From NCBI RefSeq assembly GCF_016862175.1, contig NZ_BOML01000056.1, forward strand, positions 1-64,000: a DNA stretch of 64,000 bases, given 5' to 3'. Source of the DNA: Paractinoplanes durhamensis (GTDB taxonomy: Bacteria; Actinomycetota; Actinomycetes; Mycobacteriales; Micromonosporaceae). Made by a program: the position numbers and the translations under genes. Positions 35,166-43,576 of the stretch are shown here, in pieces. The notes under the pieces are model-generated. The model was not told where the DNA came from, made no database searches, and worked only from the letters and a program-made list of their open reading frames with translations. Every line of letters begins with the position of its first letter. Position 1 is the first letter of the stretch.

Positions 35166-35470
35166 GCGGGGCTTCTTTTTCCATCTCCACAGGTGGGGAC
35201 GACGTTATTGCTGCTGGATAAGGCACATGTCGTGGCGTGCCAATAGTTGTCCCCAGGCTGTACACAGGCCTGCCCACAGGCTGGGGCGGGATGTCCACAG
35301 GTTGTCCCAAGGCTCGTCCACCGGCGTAGTTGGGCAGGTGGCGGCAGTGTTCGTAGAGTGGGGCCGCCTTGATCGAGCAATTTTTTCCTGATCAAGGACG
35401 GGTTCAGCCAAAAGTGTCATACCCCGGCTGTTTGATCACATGAGCAACGCCGAGTGGAGGAGGGTCCGGG
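35166..35470. promoter_or_regulatory. intergenic region upstream of dnaB with DnaA-box-like cluster
   Basis: About 300 bp between the divergent repeat-protein gene and dnaB. Five DnaA-box-like 9-mers in the plus direction lie at 35247 (TTGTCCCCA), 35258 (CTGTACACA), 35270 (CTGCCCACA), 35291 (ATGTCCACA) and 35302 (TTGTCCCAA); each differs from TTGTCCACA by one to three bases. Starts are spaced 11, 12, 21 and 11 bp, near helical periodicity. An inverted repeat CCTTGATC/GATCAAGG at 35367-35397 with a T6 spacer follows. Confidence 0.5.
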
Positions 35471-36937
35471 GTGTCGATCACTGACGACGCACGGCCGGAG
35501 TCACGGCCACCGGCACAGCCGGCGACCGGCGGTCCGCCGCGCGGAAGCGGCCAGAATGGTGATGGCCCGAGTGGCGGCGGTCACAGTGGTGGCGGTCACA
35601 GCGGCGGGTTCGACAAGACGCCTCCGCAGGATGTCGCGGCCGAGCAGGGCGTGCTCGGTGGCATGCTGCTGTCCAAGGACGCGATCGCCGACGTGGTCGA
35701 GATTCTCAAGGTGCACGACTTCTATCGGCCGGTGCACGCCACGATTTTCGACGTCATCCTCGAGCTGTACGGGCGGGGTGAGCCGGCCGACGCGCTCACC
35801 GTGGCCGCGGCCCTCTCCGACTCGGGCGACCTGCAGCGCATCGGCGGCGTGCCCTACCTGCACACGCTGATCGAGAGCGTGCCCACCGCGGCGAATGCCG
35901 CCTATTACGCGCGCATCGTCTCCGAACGGGCGATCCTGCGCCGCGTGGTCGAGGCGGGCACGAAGATCGTCCAGCTCGGCTACGGCGCCGGCGGCAACGG
36001 CGGCCGCGATGTCGACGACATCGTCGACCTGGCCCAGCAGGCGATCTACGACGTCACCGAGAAACGGGTCAGCGAAGACTTCGCGGCCCTCGGCGATATG
36101 CTGCAGCCCACCCTCGACGAGATCGAGGCGGTGGGCGCGGCGGGCGGCGGGATGAGCGGCGTGCCGACCGGTTTCTCCGATTTGGACAGATTGCTCAACG
36201 GCCTCCACCCCGGTCAGCTGATCATCGTGGCGGGCCGTCCCGGTCTCGGTAAGTCGACCGCGAGCATGGACTTCGCCCGCAATGCGGCGATTCGGCACAA
36301 CTGTGCCAGCGCCATCTTCTCGCTCGAAATGAGCAAGATCGAGATGGTGATGCGGCTGCTCTCGGCCGAGGCCAGAGTGCCGCTGCACGTGCTGCGGTCG
36401 GGCCAGCTCACCGATGACGACTGGAGCAAGCTGGCCCGCCGGATGGGCGAGATCAGCGAGGCTCCGATCTTCGTCGACGACACCCCGAACATGAACCTCA
36501 TGGAGATCCGGGCCAAGGCCCGCCGGCTCAAACAGCGGCACAACCTCAAGATGCTGGTCATCGACTATCTCCAGCTGATGTCGTCGCCGAAGAAGACCGA
36601 GAGCCGCCAGCAAGAGGTCTCCGAGCTGTCCCGTGGTCTCAAGCTGCTGGCCAAGGAGATCGAGTGCCCGGTGATCGCGGTGTCCCAGCTGAACCGTGGT
36701 CCCGAGCAGCGGACCGACAAGCGCCCGCAGCTGTCCGACCTGCGTGAGTCCGGCTCGATCGAGCAGGACGCCGACGTCGTGATCCTGCTGCACCGTGACG
36801 ACTACTACGACAAGGAGTCACCGCGGGCGGGCGAGGCCGACTTCATCGTGGCCAAGCACCGGAACGGCCCGACCGACACGATCACGGTGGCGGCGCAGCT
36901 GCACCTGTCCCGCTTCGTCGACATGGCGATCGTCTGA
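35471..36937 (+). CDS. dnaB: replicative DNA helicase DnaB
   Basis: The 488-residue protein has the N-terminal DnaB domain (PPQDVAAEQGVLGGMLLSKDAI...) after a Gly/His-rich leader of about 45 residues, and the RecA-like domain with Walker A in GRPGLGKSTASMDFARN, SLEMSKIEMVMRLLSAEA, Walker B LVIDYLQLM and the DLRESGSIEQDADVVILLHRDDYY region. It unwinds DNA ahead of the replisome. It is uninterrupted, unlike the mycobacterial dnaB genes that carry inteins. The GTG start follows GGAGGAGGG. Confidence 0.97.
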   Translation: MSITDDARPESRPPAQPATGGPPRGSGQNGDGPSGGGHSGGGHSGGFDKTPPQDVAAEQGVLGGMLLSKDAIADVVEILKVHDFYRPVHATIFDVILELYGRGEPADALTVAAALSDSGDLQRIGGVPYLHTLIESVPTAANAAYYARIVSERAILRRVVEAGTKIVQLGYGAGGNGGRDVDDIVDLAQQAIYDVTEKRVSEDFAALGDMLQPTLDEIEAVGAAGGGMSGVPTGFSDLDRLLNGLHPGQLIIVAGRPGLGKSTASMDFARNAAIRHNCASAIFSLEMSKIEMVMRLLSAEARVPLHVLRSGQLTDDDWSKLARRMGEISEAPIFVDDTPNMNLMEIRAKARRLKQRHNLKMLVIDYLQLMSSPKKTESRQQEVSELSRGLKLLAKEIECPVIAVSQLNRGPEQRTDKRPQLSDLRESGSIEQDADVVILLHRDDYYDKESPRAGEADFIVAKHRNGPTDTITVAAQLHLSRFVDMAIV

Positions 36938-36941
36938 CCGC

Positions 36942-39842
36942 CTAGGAGTGGCCTGGGGCTGCCTCTTCCGGGCTTGTCGAGCCGAGGGGCAGCACCGAGG
37001 CGGTGCTCCACTGGCCCGGGCCGTGGTAGGGCAAGGGGGCCGGTTCGCCCTGGCCGTCGACGACCAGGGCGTCCATCGAGACGACGTTGGCCGTGGACGG
37101 AGCGCCGTGGTGGCGGTAGAGCGGGATCTCCTCGCTGATCCGGCCTACCTGCGGGTCCAGGAAGAGGATCGTGCCGTCGTGGTTGGCGGCCGCCCAGGCG
37201 TGGCAGCCACCGCCCTCCAGGTCGGTCAGGATGAAGGCGAACGCGCCGTGGCCCGAATTGTGCAGGTGGTTGGCGAGATTCCGCATCGCGGCGTCGACGG
37301 CGGACCGGGCCACGTCGGGGGCGGCGCCGCCGAGGAAGGGGCACAGGTTCTGGAACGTCGTACCCGTCGCCAGCTCTATCCTTCGTAAACCGTGCCATTC
37401 GCCGCCTACCGGGCGGTTCGGGTCGCCGGCGGCGTAGGCATCGAACGTTCGCGGTGCCGCTACCCGCGGCCGCCCGTGCAGATAGGTACTGAACAGCGAC
37501 AACACCCCGTCGACGCAGTTCAAGCCGCGCGTAGGGTCGGCCTTCGGGCCGCCGTCGTTCACCAGCCGAAACCAGCCCGACCGCGGATCGGCCAGCCGCG
37601 ACGTGCGGCCGTCGCCGTCTCGCGGCACGGCGTCTTCCAGAGCTTTCTGATGTACGGCGAGGGGCGCCCGCAAACCCCCGTACGTGTCGTAGAGCCGGGT
37701 CCGGTCGATCGGCAGCGACCCGTCGTCCTCGGCCGGCGCGAACCACTCGTCGTTACCGGCGTCGCCGGGCCCGGCCGAGTGTTCGCCACCGGGCCCTTCA
37801 CGGCCGGCCGGCGGATCGGCCGGGGCCGCGACGACGGCGGGGTCGAGCTCGCCGGACGCGACGTCGGCTTCGGTCGCCTCGATCCGGGCAAGGACGGTGC
37901 GAAGCTCGGTCGCTCGGTTTCGCAGCTCCTCGCCGCGCCGGGTCGAGCCGGTGAGAGTCTCCTGGTCAGCCAGCCGCCCCAACTCGCGAATGCGCGACCT
38001 GGTGTCGTTCGCGACGGCAGCGAGGAAGCCGCGATATTCATATCGCTGGACATCGGCGGCATATCCGAAATGTTCTAGAGGCTGATTGCGTGAGGAACTC
38101 GTCCCGGCACTGACCGTTCCCGACGCGCCAGAGAACGGGAACGCGTCCGCCGGCGGCCCGCCGGCCCCGGGGGTGGCCAGGTCGGACCGGAAGGCCGAGC
38201 CGGACAGAAGGGCTTGACCAGCCGGATTGGCAGGCCGGGCCGGATGAGCCGTGAACCCCGGCCTGGCCTGGCTGGCCGGCTGACCTGGACCGGCCGGCTG
38301 ACCTGGACCGGCTGGATGACCTGGACCGGGCGAACGGGCCAGGGTGGTCGGGTTGTCGTGGCCGGCTGGGTTCGCCGTGCCGTGCCAGCTCGCTGGACCA
38401 TGCAGGTTGGTCAAGCCGGACAGGTTGGTTATGCCTGACGGGTCGGCTGCGCCGGAGCGATCCCGGCTGGTGGGCGGCACGATCGCGGTGGTTCGCGAAC
38501 CGGGTTCGGTGGACGCGACCCGGCCTCGCCCGGCCTTGAGTGCACCGGAAATCCGCTCCAACTCGGACCGTGGAATCCGCCTCGTGACCGCCCCGGCGGC
38601 CGAAGGGCTCCCGCCTGCTGGTCCGCTGCCGGCCGATGCGCCGCTGGCCGGTCCGCCGCCCGATGCTTCGCTGGCCGGTCCGCCGGCGCCCGGTCCGCCG
38701 GCCGATGCGCCGCCGCCCGGTCCGCCGCCCGGTCCGCCGCTGGCCGGTCCGCCGGCGGCCGACCCGTAGGAGCGCCGCAACACACCCGCTGAGCTGATCC
38801 CGCGTTGCCGAGATTGCCCAGCGTCGGGCACCTCGATCCGCCGCGTCGTATTGCCGGCATCGGACCCGCCCGACTCCGACGTTCCACCCGGTGGCCTCGA
38901 CGGCCGCCCCGGCGGCCCGTCAGCGGCTGAGGAGTTCGGAGCGGAGAACCCGGCGGGCCGGGTGTCGGCAGCGGCAGCATCGGCAATCTGGGCGTTCGAG
39001 GCAGTGAGGTCTGCAGCACGGGTGCTTGCACCGCGGATGTCGCCGGCCCGGGCGTTCGAAGCGGAGACGTCAGCAGCGCGGGAGGTGTCGCGGACGTTTG
39101 ACGAGGGCGCGCCGGTGGCTCGGGACTTCGAGGCGGTTTCGGCAGCCCGGGAGTCCGGGGCCGGGGTGTCGGCGGCCCAGGTGCTCGGCGCCGAGTTGGC
39201 GGACTCGAATGTTGCGGATGTGGGTGGGAAGAGCCGGCGCGTTGCGGTCTCGTTGGGCGGCGAGTCCGGGGGCGCCGGACGGCCACCGCCATGGGCGACC
39301 GTTCCGGCCACGGCCTCGGCTCCGAGCTGGCCGGTCAGGCGCTCGAAGATCCGCTGGACGGTGATGCGGGTGGCCACGACCAGGCCGCCGGCCGCGGGGG
39401 CGGAGGCGCCCAGCGTGAGAGCCGTCATGATCGCCATGCCGATGAGCTCGACCAGGAGCCGGCCGATCTCGATCCAGGCCGCCAGCTTGGCCGCCTCCAG
39501 GTCGCGGCCGCACTCCTCGACCACCCCGCCCAGCTCGTGCGCGATCTCGATCAGCGAATTGAGGGGGGCGTCGGCTACGCCGGCCAGGCGCTGCCAGGCG
39601 TCGTTGAAGCCGGCACCGCCGTAGCCGCTCATGATCTGCGCTGCTCCGGCGAAGGCGGCCTCGTGCGGCGCCGCCAGGCCGGCCGCCACCGCGAACCAAT
39701 GGTCGGCGACCGCCCAGGTGGCGGCCTCGTCGCCGGACGGCCAGTCGGCGACCACCCAGCCGATCACTTCGTCGGCCCATCGCGGGACGTCGAACGGGCG
39801 GTGGTCGAGCGGGTGCGGGATCGGGCTGGGTAATACGGTCAC
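36942..39842 (-). CDS. polymorphic toxin: WXG100-like N terminus, papain-fold (Tox-PL) C terminus
   Basis: The 966-residue protein starts with a helical domain (about 1-180: PRWADEVIGWVVADWPSGDEAATWAVADHWFAVAAGL, YGGAGFNDAWQRLAG) like the N terminus of CpnT-type and other type VII-secreted toxins. A long Ala/Gly/Pro/Ser-rich linker follows, then a coiled segment (about 650-700) and a C-terminal papain-fold domain with Cys776 (GLNCVDGVLSLFSTYLHGRP), His881 (CHAWAAANHDG) and Asp896 (FLDPQVGR), the pattern of glutamine-deamidase-like Tox-PL toxins. The GTG overlaps the upstream WXG100-like gene as GTGA. It is convergent with dnaB, 4 bp apart, so no immunity gene follows on its strand. Confidence 0.82.
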   Translation of the reverse strand: MTVLPSPIPHPLDHRPFDVPRWADEVIGWVVADWPSGDEAATWAVADHWFAVAAGLAAPHEAAFAGAAQIMSGYGGAGFNDAWQRLAGVADAPLNSLIEIAHELGGVVEECGRDLEAAKLAAWIEIGRLLVELIGMAIMTALTLGASAPAAGGLVVATRITVQRIFERLTGQLGAEAVAGTVAHGGGRPAPPDSPPNETATRRLFPPTSATFESANSAPSTWAADTPAPDSRAAETASKSRATGAPSSNVRDTSRAADVSASNARAGDIRGASTRAADLTASNAQIADAAAADTRPAGFSAPNSSAADGPPGRPSRPPGGTSESGGSDAGNTTRRIEVPDAGQSRQRGISSAGVLRRSYGSAAGGPASGGPGGGPGGGASAGGPGAGGPASEASGGGPASGASAGSGPAGGSPSAAGAVTRRIPRSELERISGALKAGRGRVASTEPGSRTTAIVPPTSRDRSGAADPSGITNLSGLTNLHGPASWHGTANPAGHDNPTTLARSPGPGHPAGPGQPAGPGQPASQARPGFTAHPARPANPAGQALLSGSAFRSDLATPGAGGPPADAFPFSGASGTVSAGTSSSRNQPLEHFGYAADVQRYEYRGFLAAVANDTRSRIRELGRLADQETLTGSTRRGEELRNRATELRTVLARIEATEADVASGELDPAVVAAPADPPAGREGPGGEHSAGPGDAGNDEWFAPAEDDGSLPIDRTRLYDTYGGLRAPLAVHQKALEDAVPRDGDGRTSRLADPRSGWFRLVNDGGPKADPTRGLNCVDGVLSLFSTYLHGRPRVAAPRTFDAYAAGDPNRPVGGEWHGLRRIELATGTTFQNLCPFLGGAAPDVARSAVDAAMRNLANHLHNSGHGAFAFILTDLEGGGCHAWAAANHDGTILFLDPQVGRISEEIPLYRHHGAPSTANVVSMDALVVDGQGEPAPLPYHGPGQWSTASVLPLGSTSPEEAAPGHS

Positions 39843-40144
39843 GGTCGCTCCCGGCGACCGTGTGCGGCTGCCGCGGTATCCAAACTGTCCAGATTGTCCT
39901 GTGCGGCGCGGGCGGCGACGTCGCCGAGGCTCTCCACATACGCCGCGAGCTGCTCCCATGCGGTCAGGACCTGCGTCTCCACCTCGCGGTACCGCCGCTC
40001 GAACGCCCGGCCCGCCTCATCCGCTCCCCAGGGCGTCCCGGCGGCGCCGACGTCATGACGCTGCGCACCTAATTCACGCCCGGCAGCGCTGAGCAGACGC
40101 GCACCCTGCCACGCCGGATCGAACTCGATGTCGTCGTCGGTCAT
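39839..40144 (-). CDS. WXG100-like (EsxA-type) small helical protein
   Basis: The 101-residue protein is predicted to be two helices with a TPWGADEAGRAF turn between them, the W-x-G-like hairpin of ESX substrates, and a YREVE (YxxxE) sequence soon after, similar to the type VII secretion signal. It is joined by 4-bp overlaps to the gene before (ATGA) and to the toxin gene after (GTGA), so it probably acts as the partner or export chaperone of the toxin. No ESX secretion machinery gene is in the window. Confidence 0.75.
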   Translation of the reverse strand: MTDDDIEFDPAWQGARLLSAAGRELGAQRHDVGAAGTPWGADEAGRAFERRYREVETQVLTAWEQLAAYVESLGDVAARAAQDNLDSLDTAAAAHGRRERP

Positions 40145-40548
40145 CGCGGACCGGCCTCGGCGGTGGCGATCAAGCGGGCGGCGATCAAGCGAGCGGCGGC
40201 CAAGCGGGCGGCGGCCAAGCGGGCGGCGGCCAAGCGGGCGGCGGCCAAGCGGGCGGCGATCAAACGAGCGGCGATCAAACGAGCGGCGATCAAACGAGCG
40301 GCGATCAAACGAGCGGCCGAGCCGACAAGAGGGGCCGCGAGAGAGGCCGCGCGCCGCCCACTGTCGGATGCCCGATAGATGTGCCGATCGAGGGACGGTG
40401 AGACGCGTCGGTGGACCGAAATCGGTGCGGCGGCGAGGCGGCGCCGACGATCGTCCAGATCAGAATCGAGCGGGGCATTTCGCCCGCAAACCCCTGCCGG
40501 TTGGCCACGAAACGCCTGGTAGGCGTCGCGGTCCGTAGTTTTTGCCAC
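40141..40548 (-). CDS. repeat-containing protein, first gene of the toxin operon
   Basis: The 135-residue reading frame begins at a GTG preceded by GGGAG and ends in an ATGA overlap with the WXG100-like gene, which supports translation. The N-terminal 80 residues are charged and unrecognised. The C-terminal part is ten pentapeptides (LIAAR or LAAAR) that would form one long amphipathic helix with an arginine every fifth residue. The frame could have arisen by expansion of a 15-bp repeat. I cannot assign a function. Confidence 0.5.
   Translation of the reverse strand: MAKTTDRDAYQAFRGQPAGVCGRNAPLDSDLDDRRRRLAAAPISVHRRVSPSLDRHIYRASDSGRRAASLAAPLVGSAARLIAARLIAARLIAARLIAARLAAARLAAARLAAARLAAARLIAARLIATAEAGPR
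40163..40316. repeat. 15-bp tandem repeat, ten units in three homogenised blocks
   Basis: Units of 15 bp occur about ten times: two of GGCGATCAAGCGGGC type, four of GGCGGCCAAGCGGGC type and four of GGCGATCAAACGAGC type. The block-wise identity points to recent copying within the array. The minus strand encodes LIAAR/LAAAR; the plus strand frame would encode KRAAI/KRAAA. Confidence 0.9.
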
Positions 40549-40652
40549 GGTCGCCACTCCCGTTCGGCCGCCCATCGAACGTGGTGACTTTACCGGGCTT
40601 GGTCACGTTGCGCGATCCGGTAACTTCATTCCGCACAAGGAAGGAATTCACG

Positions 40653-41804
40653 ATGATCACTCGGATCGAGGCCGAGGAGATCGCCGCGCGCTGGGCGCGT
40701 GGCGAGGCCGAGCAGCGGGGGTACGGGTGTGAGCCCGCGCTCGCCGAGTTCGATCTCGGCTGGGTGATCTGGACACGGCCGGCGCCCGACGTGCTGCCGC
40801 TGCCCGGCGACGGGGCCCGCACGGTGATCGACCGGGAGACGGGCACGCTGTCGACGTGGCCGGCGATCCCGGCCGACGAGATCGCCGAGCTTTACCGGCA
40901 GCGCCGCCCGAAACCGTCCGCGACGGTCGACCCGTGGCGGACCCTGCGCCGGGCGTCGCGCCGGCGGCCCAGCCCCACCACCGTCGCCGAGTTGATCGTG
41001 GCCGGTCGGCTGTTCCGCGCGCAGGGCGCCAAGGGCGATCAGGAGATCAACCACCACCCGCTGGTGGCGGCCGGGCTGGGCGCGATTCCGGCGGCCGCGC
41101 GGGTGCGCGGCGCCGAGCGCCACGCCGAGCTGATCGCGGTCTCCGACGCGCTGCACGAACAGGCACAAGCTTCAAAAGGCGGCCGGCTCAGCGCTTTTCT
41201 CGTACGCGACCAGGGCGACCCGGACGCAGGCGCACCCATCCGCCCCTGCGAGACCTGTCTGACGGTGCTGGTGGGTCTGGGGGTGCTCCCGCCGTCGGAG
41301 CTGGCGTTCGCGGCCGGGTGGCACCACGGCTTCGACGGCCCGGCCGGCCGTTTCCCGCCCGAGGTGTCCCGCGTGCTGGCCGGCGGCGGCTGGCTGGGCG
41401 TCGAGTTGCCGCTCACCGCGGCGATCGAGGGGGCCGAGCAGGTGAGTGGCCGACCGGCGTTCCCCGCGGCGAGGCGGGCCCTGGCCGAATTCGCCGGGGT
41501 GCGATGCGGTCGCCGCGGCCCGGGCCGTCGCCGCGCGATCCGCCTGCTGACGTTCGACCCGCTACCGGCGGCCCGCCAGCACCGGGCCTTGACCGAGTTC
41601 GCCGACGTGATCGCCACCCCGGTCTTCCCGCTGGCGGTCGAGGGCGGCGACGCTCTGCTGGTGATCGACGAGCGAGGCCGGGTCTTCGCGCTCGACCAGG
41701 CCGGCGACTGGTTCGTCGGCGAAACCCTGGACGAGGCCGTGACCGGCCTGCTGACCGGCGACGGCCCGGCCGGCCGCCTGCGCGACGACGGTTCATGGCC
41801 ATGA
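40653..41804 (+). CDS. YrhB/Imm35-like + YwqJ-type deaminase + SUKH-3-like fusion
   Basis: The 383-residue protein has three parts. Residues 1-88 resemble the YrhB/Imm35 immunity domain (ITRIEAEEIAARWARGEAE, GARTVIDRETGTLSTWP, ELYRQRRP). Residues 100-250 match the YwqJ-like deaminase, with zinc ligands in ERHAELIAVSDALHE and PCETC. Residues 260-375 look SUKH-3-like (SRVLAGGGWLGVELPL, GPGRRRAIRLLTFDPLPA, GDALLVIDERGRVFALD). It is divergent from the toxin operon, across about 100 bp. AAGGAAGGAA precedes the ATG. It could be an immunity protein, an effector with built-in immunity, or a nucleotide/RNA deaminase; the sequence cannot decide. Confidence 0.78.
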   Translation: MITRIEAEEIAARWARGEAEQRGYGCEPALAEFDLGWVIWTRPAPDVLPLPGDGARTVIDRETGTLSTWPAIPADEIAELYRQRRPKPSATVDPWRTLRRASRRRPSPTTVAELIVAGRLFRAQGAKGDQEINHHPLVAAGLGAIPAAARVRGAERHAELIAVSDALHEQAQASKGGRLSAFLVRDQGDPDAGAPIRPCETCLTVLVGLGVLPPSELAFAAGWHHGFDGPAGRFPPEVSRVLAGGGWLGVELPLTAAIEGAEQVSGRPAFPAARRALAEFAGVRCGRRGPGRRRAIRLLTFDPLPAARQHRALTEFADVIATPVFPLAVEGGDALLVIDERGRVFALDQAGDWFVGETLDEAVTGLLTGDGPAGRLRDDGSWP

Positions 41805-41891
41805 GCCGACACAGCCCCGACCCGCGAAACGCGGGCCAGGGCAACCGCGGCCCCGAAACGGAAGCCGGCGCCGACTCCCAAAGCGCGGCGA

Positions 41892-42296
41892 TCAGTCGAA
41901 GAGCTCGCCCAGGAAACCCTTGCGGCGCTTGTTGCGGTAGTGGCCATGGTGACCGTGCTGCCGGTAGTGGCCGTGATGTCCATATGCCGGCGCGGCGGCC
42001 GGGTAGCCGTGCGCGACCGGCTGGCCGTAGGCGGGCGGCGGCGCCCCGTAACCGCCGTGGACCGGCGGGGGCGGCGGAGTGTAGGCGCCCGGCGGCGGTG
42101 CCATCGGTGCGGCCGGGGCGGCGGGCCGGGCCGGAGGGGCCTGCCGGCTATTCCAGCTCGACTCGGCCTCGAAGAGTTTTTCGAGCTCACCGCGATCGAG
42201 GAAGATGCCGCGGCACTCGGTGCACTGATCGACCGTGACGCCGCTGCGCTCGTAAACCCGCATCTCGCCGTGACACTTCGGACAGGTCATCTGCAT
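41892..42296 (-). CDS. zinc-ribbon (zf-TFIIB) protein with Pro/His/Tyr-rich tail
   Basis: The 134-residue protein has a four-cysteine zinc ribbon (MTCPKCHGEM...VDQCTECRGIFLDRGELEKLFEAE, the zf-TFIIB family) and a low-complexity tail of PPPP, GYGAPPPAYG and HHGHYRQHGHHGHY. It lies 23 bp after the GT87 gene on the same strand. The start is either the ATG at 42296 or that at 42290; the first is chosen. Function of the family is unknown; metal or nucleic acid binding is plausible. Confidence 0.8.
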   Translation of the reverse strand: MQMTCPKCHGEMRVYERSGVTVDQCTECRGIFLDRGELEKLFEAESSWNSRQAPPARPAAPAAPMAPPPGAYTPPPPPVHGGYGAPPPAYGQPVAHGYPAAAPAYGHHGHYRQHGHHGHYRNKRRKGFLGELFD

Positions 42297-42319
42297 CTCA
42301 CAGACGGTACAAGGCTGTG

Positions 42320-43549
42320 TCACCTTCCGGGCGGCGTCCGGCTGTGTGCTTGCTGTGTGTGCACGGCGGCCGGAAAGGTCAGAGCAGGCGCCCACACCAG
42401 GAACGCGACGGGATAGAGCAGGTAGCCGAAGCGGGTGGTGGGCATCAGCAGGATCGCCGCCAGCAGACCCCAGCCGCTGATCAGGGCGGCGGCCGCGGCG
42501 GTCCGCGGCGGCCGGCGCAGCAGGTACAGACCGATGAGCACCGCCACCGCCGCCAGCAGGACCGCCGCGATGATCCGGCCGGCGGGCAGGTTCTGCGCGA
42601 TCAGGTAGCCGGGGAGCGGTGATTGAGCCGGGCTGGTCACCACGCCGTGGCCGAGCGGGAAGCGCAGCACGTTCTCGACGAACGCGTCGGCGTCGACCAG
42701 GAACGGCGGGATCAGCACGAGGACCGGTAGCCCGACCGCGCCGGGCAGTAACGCCCGCCACCGGCGGTTGGCGATGGCCAGCACGATGAGGACGGCGACG
42801 ATCGGGAAGGCGAACAGTTTGCAGGCCGCGGCCGCGCCGACGGCCACCCCGGCCCAGCCGTAGCGGTCGGCGGCCACCAGGGCCAGGGCCAGCAGGCAGA
42901 GCGCCATGACCGGGATGTCGTCGCCGCCGGTGGCCAGGGTCAGCGCGCAGATCGGGAAGACGGTGGCGGCCTGCACCGCGCGCACGATGGCCGGCGAGGA
43001 GCCGAGCAGGCGGACGGCGAGCACCAGGGCGGCCGCGGTCACCACCGCGAACCACACCCGCGCGTCGGTCCACCAGAAGTCGCCGAAGACGGCCCGGGGC
43101 AGCCCGAAGATCGCCATCCCGGGCTGGTAGGGGCTATAACCCATCAGCCGGTCGTCGACGGGCAGCGCCGCGATCGCGTCCCGGCCCAGGTAGGGCGTGC
43201 CGTCGTGCAGCAGGCGCTCGCCCATCCGCTCGACGACCAGCACCTCCTCCTGGGCCCGGTCGGTGCGCCCGCCGGCCCGCTGGACGGCCTCGACGACCAG
43301 GGGCAGCAGGGCCACCGCGACCCAGGCGAGCCAGGCGAGCAGGAGGCGGCGCATCAGAAAGGCGGCGACGGCCGCCGCGGCGTACCCGAAGAAGGCGATC
43401 CAGCCCCAGGCCCGGTGCGGCAGGAGGGTGGAGGTGAGTGCCGTGACCAAGGCGAAGGCGGCCGACAGGGCGTACAGAAAAAAGTCGGACGCCCGGCCCC
43501 CGCGAGCCTGATCGATGCGCGTGAGCAGGCGAATGGCGGGGTTGGTCAC
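42320..43549 (-). CDS. GT87-family polytopic membrane protein
   Basis: The 409-residue protein has about 10-11 membrane helices with the GT87/DUF2029 pattern: a first outer loop with VERMGERLLHDGTPYLGRDAIAALPVDDRLMGYSPYQPGMAIFG, and repeated CKLFAFPIV-type helices as in other members. It probably transfers a sugar from a lipid carrier outside the membrane. The GTG at 43549 has no clear ribosome binding site, so the start is tentative. It is upstream of the zinc-ribbon gene in one unit. Confidence 0.75.
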   Translation of the reverse strand: MTNPAIRLLTRIDQARGGRASDFFLYALSAAFALVTALTSTLLPHRAWGWIAFFGYAAAAVAAFLMRRLLLAWLAWVAVALLPLVVEAVQRAGGRTDRAQEEVLVVERMGERLLHDGTPYLGRDAIAALPVDDRLMGYSPYQPGMAIFGLPRAVFGDFWWTDARVWFAVVTAAALVLAVRLLGSSPAIVRAVQAATVFPICALTLATGGDDIPVMALCLLALALVAADRYGWAGVAVGAAAACKLFAFPIVAVLIVLAIANRRWRALLPGAVGLPVLVLIPPFLVDADAFVENVLRFPLGHGVVTSPAQSPLPGYLIAQNLPAGRIIAAVLLAAVAVLIGLYLLRRPPRTAAAAALISGWGLLAAILLMPTTRFGYLLYPVAFLVWAPALTFPAAVHTQQAHSRTPPGR

Positions 43550-43576
43550 GCCGGCAAGTGTGTCAGAACCGGGGTA

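Noticed and set aside
35166..35470. Replication origin (oriC)
   Set aside because: The DnaA-like sites are imperfect and dnaA and dnaN are not present. Synteny places the origin to the left of the window.
40163..40316. CRISPR-like array
   Set aside because: The units are directly adjacent 15-bp repeats without unique spacers, and no cas gene is present.
40163..40378. 71-residue plus-strand frame with AIKRAA/AKRAA repeats resembling a histone-like tail
   Set aside because: It has no convincing ribosome binding site and overlaps the minus-strand gene that is coupled by 4-bp overlaps to the toxin operon. Kept only as an observation under the 15-bp repeat.
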